Positions 1 to 6,737 of a stretch of DNA of 64,000 nucleotides are shown piece by piece. The first letter of the stretch is position 1; each line of letters starts with the position of its first letter. The notes under the pieces were generated by a model, which saw nothing but the letters and a program-made list of their open reading frames with translations, was not told the DNA's origin and did no database searches. The DNA comes from DATLSM01 sp963722965 (GTDB taxonomy: Bacteria > Actinomycetota > Thermoleophilia > Solirubrobacterales > 70-9): NCBI GenBank assembly GCA_963722965.1, contig CAVROX010000005.1, positions 285,021-349,020 on the forward strand. The letters run 5' to 3'. A program made the position numbers and the translations under genes.

Positions 1-244
1 CGATCTGCACCTGGCCGGCGTGCAGCACGCAGATCCCAAAGCGGTTGGCCCCCTGCACGGCGAGCAGAGTGCGGGAGCCGCGATCCAGGCAGGCCAACAT
101 CAGCATCGGCTCGATCGAGAGCGAGCAGACCGCGTTGGCGGTCGCCCCCGCCGGGCCCTCGGCACCGCTCGCGGTGACCACGGTGACGCCGGTCGCCAGC
201 AGGGCCATCGCGGCGCGGAAGCGGGTCGGGTCTGGGGCCGGCAT
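1..244 (-). CDS. Flavin reductase-like FMN-binding protein, 3' end outside window
   Basis: The minus strand is open from an ATG at 244 to the window edge, giving 81 codons of an N-terminus. The protein opens with MPAPDPTRFRAAMALLATGV, followed by TVVTA, GATANAVCSLSIEP and a stretch ending GICVLHAGQVQI. This is the usual start of the flavin reductase-like split-barrel family, which binds FMN and often supplies reduced flavin to a monooxygenase. No partner oxygenase is visible because the downstream side lies outside the window. The gene diverges from the cytochrome c gene, leaving about 44 bp for two promoters. The family is clear; the substrate is not. Confidence 0.8.
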   Translation of the reverse strand, partial: MPAPDPTRFRAAMALLATGVTVVTASGAEGPAGATANAVCSLSIEPMLMLACLDRGSRTLLAVQGANRFGICVLHAGQVQI

Positions 245-288
245 CGTCGGAGAGCGGGATCGCCGCCAGACAATATGATGCGCGCCGC

Positions 289-690
289 GTGCGCCCAGCT
301 CTGATCACAGCCATGGCGGTCGCTGCCGCCCTTGGGCTCGTTGCCTGCGGCTTTGGCCAGCAGGGGATCGCCGTATCGAAGAACAGCACCTACTACCCCG
401 GAGCCGTCGCCTTCGCCACGCACTGCTCCGGCTGTCACACGCTGAATGCCGCCGGGACCCAGGGGACCGGCAATCGGGGCCAGCGCACGCAGGGGCCGAG
501 CCTCGACCAGCGAACCGAGACCTACCAAGATGTCCTCTTCGCGATTCAAAACGGCGGCTTCTCGGGGGCGATCATGCCCCAGAACATCGTCGTCGGCCAC
601 GAAGCCGAAGAGGTCGCTCGCTTCGTCGCCAAGTACGCCGGCGACGAAGCCAACACCACGCCGCGACCCGGCGAATCCTCCTCGCCTTAG
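289..690 (+). CDS. Small c-type cytochrome lipoprotein
   Basis: A 133-residue protein read from a GTG; an in-frame ATG at 313 is the alternative start. Residues 1-20 form a lipoprotein signal peptide ending in the lipobox LVAC, so Cys20 should be lipidated and the protein anchored outside the membrane. One heme-binding motif, CSGCH, lies at 46-50, and a Met in GAIMPQN is the likely distal ligand. The size fits a class I single-heme cytochrome that carries electrons between respiratory complexes. It lies only 11 bp upstream of serS but has no functional link to it. The electron donor and acceptor cannot be told from the sequence. Confidence 0.85.
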   Translation: MRPALITAMAVAAALGLVACGFGQQGIAVSKNSTYYPGAVAFATHCSGCHTLNAAGTQGTGNRGQRTQGPSLDQRTETYQDVLFAIQNGGFSGAIMPQNIVVGHEAEEVARFVAKYAGDEANTTPRPGESSSP

Positions 691-701
691 GCAGGCCTCC
701 T

Positions 702-1973
702 ATGCTCGACCTGAAGCTGATCCGCTCTGAGCCCGAGCGGGTCAAGGCGGCGCTAGCCCGCCGCGGGGCGGCAGCCGGGGTCGAGGAACTTCTTGCCCTC
801 GACGCCAGGCGCCGCAAGCTGCTGCCCGATATCGAGAACGCCCAAGCCGAGCGCAAGGCGATCTCCAAGCAGATCGGCGAGGCGAAACGGGCGGGCACCG
901 AAGCCGCGGACCTGATGGCCCGCGTCGGGGAGCTGAGGCAGATGATCGAGTCCGGCAAGGCCGAGCTGGAGAGGGTCGAGGTCCAGCTGGGGAGCGTCGC
1001 CACCGCCCTTCCCAACCTGCCCGACCCAGACGTACCCGACGGAATGACCGAGGAGGACGCGGTCCTCATCCGCGAGGTGGGGGTGCGGCCCGAGTTTGAC
1101 TTCAAGCCGCGCGATCACCTGGAGATCGGCACCGAGCTCGGCCTGATCGAGATCGAGGCGGCGGCACGGCTATCGGGCTCGCGCTTCGCCTACCTGAAGG
1201 GCGATCTGGTGCTGCTTGAGCTGGCGCTCGTGCGCTTTGCGGTCGAGCTGGTCCGGGCCGAGGGACACGAGCCCGTCATCCCGCCCGTCCTGGTCCGCGA
1301 GGAGGCGCTTTATGGGACCGGTTTTTTGCCTGGCGACCGCGATCAGATCTACGAGGTGCCCAGGGACGAGCTGTTTTTGGCCGGCACCTCCGAGGTCGCG
1401 CTGGCGGGTCTGCACGGGGGCCAGATCCTTGACCCGGGAGCGCTGCCGCTTCGCTATTGCGGCTTCTCGACCTGCTTTCGGCGCGAGGCTGGCGCCGCCG
1501 GTCGCGATACCCGCGGGATCTTTCGCGTTCACCAGTTCGACAAGGTCGAGATGTTCTCGTTCGTCGAACCCGCGCGCTCGGCGGCCGAGCATGAGCGCCT
1601 GCTGGCGATCGAGGAGCGGATCCTCGGTGACCTGGAGATCCCCTACCGAGTCGTCAACGTCGCCGCCGGCGACCTCGGCGCCCCGGCGGCCAAGAAGTAT
1701 GACTGTGAGGGATGGATCCCCAGCCAGGGCCGCTACCGCGAGCTGACCTCCTGCTCGAACACGACCGACTACCAGGCGCGACGCCTCGATTGTAGGTATC
1801 GCCCCGCAGACGGCGAATCTCCCCGGACGGTGCACACGCTGAACGGCACGGCGCTGGCTGTGGGGCGGACGATGATCGCGCTGATCGAGAACCGCCAGGA
1901 GCGGGACGGCGGGTTCACGCTACCTACTATTTTGCATTCTTACGGTGCGCCTGAGAGGATTGCGTCACGATGA
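702..1973 (+). CDS. serS: Seryl-tRNA synthetase
   Basis: A 423-residue class II aminoacyl-tRNA synthetase that charges tRNA-Ser (and tRNA-Sec where present) with serine. The N-terminal ~100 residues form the expected antiparallel coiled-coil tRNA-binding arm, rich in Lys, Glu and Arg. The catalytic core follows, with motif 2 (FRREAGAAGRDTRGIFRVHQ) and motif 3 (NGTALAVGRTMIALIENRQ). The usual SNxTDxQARR signature appears as SNTTDYQARR. Length is normal for the family. The TGA stop overlaps the ATG of the next gene in ATGA, so the downstream response regulator is probably translationally coupled to this housekeeping enzyme. Confidence 0.97.
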   Translation: MLDLKLIRSEPERVKAALARRGAAAGVEELLALDARRRKLLPDIENAQAERKAISKQIGEAKRAGTEAADLMARVGELRQMIESGKAELERVEVQLGSVATALPNLPDPDVPDGMTEEDAVLIREVGVRPEFDFKPRDHLEIGTELGLIEIEAAARLSGSRFAYLKGDLVLLELALVRFAVELVRAEGHEPVIPPVLVREEALYGTGFLPGDRDQIYEVPRDELFLAGTSEVALAGLHGGQILDPGALPLRYCGFSTCFRREAGAAGRDTRGIFRVHQFDKVEMFSFVEPARSAAEHERLLAIEERILGDLEIPYRVVNVAAGDLGAPAAKKYDCEGWIPSQGRYRELTSCSNTTDYQARRLDCRYRPADGESPRTVHTLNGTALAVGRTMIALIENRQERDGGFTLPTILHSYGAPERIASR

Positions 1974-2620
1974 GCACTAGCGTCCGAGAGGCAAAACGCG
2001 TCGTCCTCTGCGACGACCACGAGATCGTCCGCGAGGCGATCAAGGCGCGGATGTCCAATTCGAGCACCGTCGAGATCGTCGGCGAGGCGGGCAACGGGCG
2101 CGACGTCGTCGACGTAGTCAAGGAGCTCGAGCCCGATGTCCTGATCATCGATGTGGAGTTGCCCAAGCGCGATGGGATCGAGGCCACCAAGGAGGTGCTC
2201 AAGGCACGCCCGCGGACCAAGGTGATCATCTTCACCGCCCACGCCCAGCCGGACCTGTTGGCCCTCGCGTTGCGCGCCGGCGCCTCCGGCTACGTGCTGA
2301 AGTCGGCTCCAGCCGAGGACATCGCCCGTGCGGTCAAGGCGGTGACCGGCGGTGGCACCTTCCTGGGCGGCGATTTTGCCGGCGGCAAGCCGTCTGAGGT
2401 CGAGAAGCTGCTCGAGCTCTCCCCGCGCGAGCGCCAGATCCTCGAGCTGTTGGCAGAGGGGCTGCGGGTGAAAGAGATCGCAGAGCGGCTGGCGCTCAGC
2501 CCGGCGACGGTCCACACGCATGTGCGAAACGCGATCGCCAAGCTCGAGGTCGACACACGCACCGAGGCGGTCGCGCTCGCTGTGCGCTTCAGTTACCTCG
2601 GAGCCGGCGGCGCTGTTTAG
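1970..2620 (+). CDS. LuxR/NarL-type response regulator
   Basis: A 216-residue two-domain regulator. The N-terminal receiver domain has the acidic pair Asp15-Asp16 and the likely phospho-acceptor Asp61 in LIIDVELP, plus a Lys in YVLKSAP. A linker (about 125-145) leads to a C-terminal LuxR helix-turn-helix, SPRERQILELLAEGLRVKEI, with the recognition region SPATVHTHVRNAI. It should bind DNA as a dimer on phosphorylation. No histidine kinase is adjacent, so it is an orphan here. Its ATG overlaps the serS stop by 4 nt. Its own stop overlaps that of the convergent msrB gene. Targets are unknown. Confidence 0.9.
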   Translation: MSTSVREAKRVVLCDDHEIVREAIKARMSNSSTVEIVGEAGNGRDVVDVVKELEPDVLIIDVELPKRDGIEATKEVLKARPRTKVIIFTAHAQPDLLALALRAGASGYVLKSAPAEDIARAVKAVTGGGTFLGGDFAGGKPSEVEKLLELSPRERQILELLAEGLRVKEIAERLALSPATVHTHVRNAIAKLEVDTRTEAVALAVRFSYLGAGGAV

Positions 2621-3009
2621 TCCCGCTCGAGGCGCAGCGCGCAACCGTTGATGCAGTAGCGCTGGCCGTTCGGCTCGGGCCCGTCGTCGAAGACGTGGCC
2701 GAGGTGTGCATCGCAGTGCTTGCAGACGACCTCGGTGCGCCGCATGAAGTGGCTGTTGTCTGGGCGCAGCTCGACGTGCTCCAGGTTGACCGGCTCGGTA
2801 AAGCTAGGCCACCCGGTGCCTGAGTCGAACTTGGTGTCTGAGGAAAACAGCTCCGTCCCGCAGCAGACGCAGTGGTACATCCCCTCGCTCTTCTCGTCCA
2901 CGAAGGGTCCGCTGAAGGCGCGCTCGGTGCCCGCCTTGCGGGTCACCTCGAACTGCTCCGGCGTCAGCTGCTCCCGCCACTCGCGGTCTGTCTTTCTAAT
3001 CTTCTCCAT
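2617..3009 (-). CDS. msrB: Peptide-methionine (R)-S-oxide reductase
   Basis: A 130-residue MsrB that reduces methionine-R-sulfoxide in oxidised proteins, normally recharged by thioredoxin. Two CxxC pairs that bind structural zinc are visible: Cys47/Cys50 (CVCC) and Cys96/Cys99 (CKHC). The catalytic signature is RYCINGCALRL with the nucleophilic Cys119. The second Cys in that motif replaces the more usual Ser or Ala and could act as a resolving residue, which is inference. GTGWPSF and HLGHVF are standard core motifs. The length is that of a stand-alone MsrB without MsrA. The gene is convergent with the response regulator and diverges from the thioesterase. Confidence 0.96.
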   Translation of the reverse strand: MEKIRKTDREWREQLTPEQFEVTRKAGTERAFSGPFVDEKSEGMYHCVCCGTELFSSDTKFDSGTGWPSFTEPVNLEHVELRPDNSHFMRRTEVVCKHCDAHLGHVFDDGPEPNGQRYCINGCALRLERD

Positions 3010-3058
3010 GGCCTAAGCCTAGAGGGCGCCGCAAACCGGGCTGGGAGACCGCCATACG

Positions 3059-3853
3059 ATGCGCCGCGTGTCCGATGCTTTCTATGAGCCGACCGACGAC
3101 GGCCTGCTCGCCACCGAGTTGACGCGGGGACCGTGGGATCCCCGCGCACAGCATGCCGGGCCGCCGTCGGCGCTTCTGGGTCGGGAGATCGAGCGCGTGG
3201 GGGGAGGTGAGGGGTTCCAGATCGGGCGGATCACCATCGAGATCCTGGGGCCGGTGCCGATCGGGCCGGTGGAGGTCGAGGCCCAGCTGGTGCGGCCTGG
3301 GCGCAGCGTGCAGATGATCGAGGCCTCGCTCTCATCCGGTGATGGGGAGGCAATGAAGGCCCGAGCCTGGCGCCTGCGCACGGCAGAGGTCGAGCTGCCC
3401 GGCGAGGTCATCACCACCCCTCCTCCGCCTCCGGGTCCCGAGGAGGGCGATCAACCGGAGTTCTTTGAGACCGGCCAGTCGGTCGGATACCACACGGCGA
3501 TGCAGTGGCGGTCGGTCAGCGGGGGCTTCGTTGAGCCCGGTCCCGCCACCGTCTGGATGCGGATGGGGTGCGGGCTCGTCGCCGGGGAGCAACCGACGCC
3601 CCTGCAGCGCGTCCTGGTCGCAGCGGACGTCGGGAACGGGATCAGCGCTGTTTTGGACTGGCGTCGCTACCTGTTCATCAACGTCGACCTCAGCGTCTAC
3701 CTCGAGCGCATGCCGGAGGGGGAGTGGGTCTGCGTCGACGCGGTCACCCTGCCCCAGCGGAGCGGGATCGGGACCGCCGAGTCGGTCCTATCCGATAGAC
3801 GCGGCCGCATTGGCCGCGCTGTCCAGGCTCTGTTGATCGCCGAGCGCGCCTGA
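3059..3853 (+). CDS. Thioesterase-superfamily (acyl-CoA thioesterase-like) protein
   Basis: A 264-residue protein with the layout of TesB-like double hot-dog proteins. The N-terminus contains RGPWDPRAQHAGPPSALLGR, in which the HAGPPSALL stretch is typical of the acyl-CoA thioesterase-like family. A second half contains QWRSVSGGF and a DVGNGISAVLDW stretch near the position of the second active-site region. It probably hydrolyses acyl-CoA thioesters, but the chain length and physiological role cannot be inferred. A GTG at 3068 is an alternative start. It diverges from msrB across about 49 bp and ends shortly before the convergent MFS gene. Confidence 0.75.
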   Translation: MRRVSDAFYEPTDDGLLATELTRGPWDPRAQHAGPPSALLGREIERVGGGEGFQIGRITIEILGPVPIGPVEVEAQLVRPGRSVQMIEASLSSGDGEAMKARAWRLRTAEVELPGEVITTPPPPPGPEEGDQPEFFETGQSVGYHTAMQWRSVSGGFVEPGPATVWMRMGCGLVAGEQPTPLQRVLVAADVGNGISAVLDWRRYLFINVDLSVYLERMPEGEWVCVDAVTLPQRSGIGTAESVLSDRRGRIGRAVQALLIAERA

Positions 3854-3886
3854 GTTCAGAGTCGGCGTTGGGGCACCGACGCGGGC

Positions 3887-5071
3887 CTATCCGGCGCGAC
3901 CGGGCCAAGGAAGCGCGTGGCCGCGGTCGGAGAGCGCCAGCGCGATCGCGACTGAGCAGAGGACGGCGATCGAGGCCGCGAAGAGGAAGGCGCCCTGGTA
4001 GTCGCTCAGCGCGGCCACGACGCCGGCAATCGGGGCGCCGAGGCCGACCCCACCGTCAAAGAAGGCGGTGAAGGTGCCGAGGGCTGCACCACGGCGGGTC
4101 TCGGCGACCTGATCGACGACGATCAGCGAGAGCGAGGGATAAAGGAGGGAGAAGGCGGCGCCCATCGCCAGGGCGCCGGCCAGGGCGATCGGGAGGCTGT
4201 GGGCGAAGGCAATTGTGGCCAGGCCGAGAGCCTCAATAGCAGCAGCGGCGGCTGCCACGCGGGCTGGCCCGCCGCGGTCGGGGAGATCGCCGGCCAGCAG
4301 ACGGGTGATTACGACCATCGTGGCGAAGGCCCCGAACACGGTTGCGCCGTGGCCGATCCCGCGTGATTCGAGGTGAAGGACGACGAAGGCCGCCATCGTC
4401 CCGTAGCCGATCGAGCCGAGGGCGAGGGCAGCGCCGGGGCGAACCGCCTCGCGGGCGATCAGCGGATGGTGCTCGAGCTGCTCTCGCGGACGGAATGGGT
4501 CAGGCAGCCGCGTGGCGACGGCCGCCCCGAGCAACGGCGTTGCGCCGGCAAAAAGCCAGACAGCCGTGTAGCCAAAGGCATGCAGGAGCGTCTCTCCGAT
4601 CAGCGGCCCGATGCTGAGCCCGCCCCAGACCGCGAGGCCGTAGAGACCGATCACCCTGCCGCGACGATCGGTCGGCGCGAGGTCGACGATCCAGGCCGAG
4701 CCGGCGGTGAACACCGTTCCCTCGCCGGCGCCGAGCACCAGCCGCGCTGCGATCAACCCGACCACGCCGAACGGCGCCAGGTAGAGGAAACCGGCGGTTG
4801 AGACCAGCAGCGCGCCGACGAGAACGGCCGGCTTGCGCCCGCGGCGGTCGGCGAGGCGGCCCGCGAGGGGGCGCAGCAGCAGTCCCGTGATCGCGTAGCA
4901 GCCGATCACGACCCCGACCGCCACGTTGCCGGCCGCCAGGGGCCCGTTCACGTAGCGGGGCAGGACCGGCAGGACCGCGCCGACCGCGAGCAGGCCGCAG
5001 AAGGTGACGGTGAAAATGCCGGCGAACGCGAAGCCGGCTCGGAGGCCTGCGGACCTGCCGGCCCCGCTCAC
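3887..5071 (-). CDS. MFS transporter (DHA1-like)
   Basis: A 394-residue integral membrane protein with about 12 hydrophobic segments. The loop between segments 2 and 3 carries GRLADRRGRKPAVL, the conserved MFS motif. A second motif-like loop, PTDRRGRVIGLYG, is present further on. The overall pattern suggests a proton-coupled exporter of small molecules, with unknown substrate. The gene starts at a GTG that shares four bases (GTGA) with the stop of the upstream HAD phosphatase gene, so the two are probably cotranscribed and coupled. A short CG-rich inverted repeat lies between its end and the convergent thioesterase gene. Confidence 0.88.
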   Translation of the reverse strand: MSGAGRSAGLRAGFAFAGIFTVTFCGLLAVGAVLPVLPRYVNGPLAAGNVAVGVVIGCYAITGLLLRPLAGRLADRRGRKPAVLVGALLVSTAGFLYLAPFGVVGLIAARLVLGAGEGTVFTAGSAWIVDLAPTDRRGRVIGLYGLAVWGGLSIGPLIGETLLHAFGYTAVWLFAGATPLLGAAVATRLPDPFRPREQLEHHPLIAREAVRPGAALALGSIGYGTMAAFVVLHLESRGIGHGATVFGAFATMVVITRLLAGDLPDRGGPARVAAAAAAIEALGLATIAFAHSLPIALAGALAMGAAFSLLYPSLSLIVVDQVAETRRGAALGTFTAFFDGGVGLGAPIAGVVAALSDYQGAFLFAASIAVLCSVAIALALSDRGHALPWPGRAG

Positions 5072-5853
5072 CGAATCAGGCCGCTCAGGTCATCGATGAC
5101 CCGGTCGGGTTTTGGGTCGGCGCGCTCGGCTTGCGCTGCGGAGGTGGCTCCGCTGAGGACGAGGATCGTCGCCAGTCCCGCCCGCCGAGCTCCCTCGATG
5201 TCCGATGAGACCCGGTCGCCGACCATCGCCACCCGCTCGGCAGCGGCGATCAGTCCGCGTGCGGTCTCGAACATCGGCCGTTCGGGCTTGCCGCCGATCT
5301 CAGCTGTCTTCCCGCTTGCCGTCTCGATCGCGGCGAGAATCGCGCCGGTCCCCGGCCACGGGCCTCCGGGCATCGGCAGGTTCGGGTCGCGGCTGGTCGC
5401 AAACAGGGCCGCGCCGCCCTGCAGCGCCAGCGCCGCCGTAAGCAGCTCCTCGTAATCGAACCCGCGGTGGCCGGAGACCAGGACCACCTCGGCCTCCCGC
5501 CCGGCCTCCCCCTCTAGCACCCTCAGCCCCGCCTCTGCCACCGCCTCGCGGAATGCGGGGGCGCCGATCACAAATGCCCCGGCACCGCGCTTTGCCGAGT
5601 TTGCCGCCAGCTTTGCCGTCGCCGCACCGGCGGTGAGGACCTGCTGATCTGTGATCCTGACCGCGGCATCGCGCAGGCGCTGGGCGTAGGAGGCGGCAGC
5701 GCTGCCCGGGTTATTTGTGAGGAAGACGATCTCCTTGCCGGCCCCGACCAGCTCCCGCAGCGCCGCCGCCGCTCCCGGCACGAATTCGCTGCCGACCCAG
5801 ACGACCCCGTCCAGGTCGATCAGGAAACCGTCGAACTCATCCGCCGCCCTCAC
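5068..5853 (-). CDS. HAD-IIA family sugar-phosphatase (NagD-like)
   Basis: Read from a GTG at 5853 the product is 261 residues, the usual NagD size. HAD motif I is FLIDLDGVVWVG near the N-terminus, motif II is FLTNNPG, and motifs III and IV are in the C-terminal half (EIGGKPERPMFE and AMVGDRVSSDIEGARRAGL). This subfamily (cap type C2) hydrolyses phosphate from small phosphorylated sugars or nucleotides. The reading frame stays open to a TTG at 5964, but that extra 37-residue stretch is Pro/Arg-rich and unlike the family, so the internal GTG is preferred. It is the first gene of a pair with the MFS transporter. Confidence 0.87.
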   Translation of the reverse strand: MRAADEFDGFLIDLDGVVWVGSEFVPGAAAALRELVGAGKEIVFLTNNPGSAAASYAQRLRDAAVRITDQQVLTAGAATAKLAANSAKRGAGAFVIGAPAFREAVAEAGLRVLEGEAGREAEVVLVSGHRGFDYEELLTAALALQGGAALFATSRDPNLPMPGGPWPGTGAILAAIETASGKTAEIGGKPERPMFETARGLIAAAERVAMVGDRVSSDIEGARRAGLATILVLSGATSAAQAERADPKPDRVIDDLSGLIR

Positions 5854-5993
5854 CCGCCGCAGGCTAGTGGGCCGATCCCCGTGGGGCGAAACGCCGCCGG
5901 TCTGGGCGCGGCTGCCGGCGGGAGCGGGCCTTTCTTCGGGAATGGTTAAGCAGGCAGATTCCAAACCGCGAGCAAACCGATCGCGCCGGTACG

Positions 5994-6737
5994 GTGCGAG
6001 GCGTGAGCAGCGCGAGCCGGCAGGTGGTAACCGCGACGGAGGTGACCCGCCGCTACGGCGAGGGCGACGCCGCCGTGGACGCGCTGGCCGGCGTGAGCAC
6101 CGCGTTTGAGCGCAATCGATTCACCGCGATCATGGGCCCCTCAGGCTCGGGCAAGTCGACCCTAATGCACATCCTCGCCGGGCTGGACCGACCGACCTCG
6201 GGCTCGGTCACCCTCGATGGGGTCGAGATCACCGGCCTCGACGATGGCGAGCTGACCAGGCTGCGGCGCGACAAGCTCGGGTTCGTTTTCCAGTTCTTCA
6301 ACCTACTGCCGGTCCTTACCGCCGAGGAGAACATCCTCCTGCCGCTCTCGATCGCCGGTCGCAAGCCCGACCCCGCGTGGCTTGAGCGGTTGATCCGTAC
6401 GGTCGGGCTGGAGGATCGGCGCTCCCACCGCCCCGCCGAGCTCTCCGGCGGTCAGCAGCAGCGGGTCGCCGTTGCCCGCGCACTCGTCTCCAAACCGGCT
6501 GTCCTCTTCGCCGACGAGCCGACCGGCAACCTCGACTCGAAATCGAGCCAGGACGTGCTCGGATTGCTGCGCCAGGCGGTTGACGAGTTCGGCCAGACGG
6601 TGATCATGGTCACCCACGAGCCCGCCGCCGCCTCCCATGCCGACCGCCTGATCACCCTTCGCGATGGGAGGCTCGTCCATGACGAGGTGCCCGGCTCGAC
6701 CGACGAGGTGATCGAGCTGTTGAAGCAGATTGACTAG
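5994..6737 (+). CDS. ABC transporter ATP-binding protein (MacB/LolD type)
   Basis: A 247-residue ATPase subunit. The Walker A motif is GPSGSGKST, the signature motif is LSGGQQQR, Walker B is AVLFADEPTGNLD, and the switch histidine is in VTHEP. DEPTGNLDS is characteristic of the MacB/LolD/FtsE group, which powers mechanotransmission-type exporters rather than classical importers. It is read from a GTG, and a GTG nine bases on is equally possible. The last bases overlap the TTG start of the permease gene, so the two form one coupled unit that diverges from the HAD phosphatase. The substrate is unknown; lipids, peptides or drugs are possible. Confidence 0.93.
   Translation: MRGVSSASRQVVTATEVTRRYGEGDAAVDALAGVSTAFERNRFTAIMGPSGSGKSTLMHILAGLDRPTSGSVTLDGVEITGLDDGELTRLRRDKLGFVFQFFNLLPVLTAEENILLPLSIAGRKPDPAWLERLIRTVGLEDRRSHRPAELSGGQQQRVAVARALVSKPAVLFADEPTGNLDSKSSQDVLGLLRQAVDEFGQTVIMVTHEPAAASHADRLITLRDGRLVHDEVPGSTDEVIELLKQID

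Noticed and set aside
5854..5964. Upstream extension of the HAD phosphatase to a TTG
   Set aside because: The added residues are Pro/Arg-rich, unlike the family, and the GTG at 5853 precedes motif I directly.
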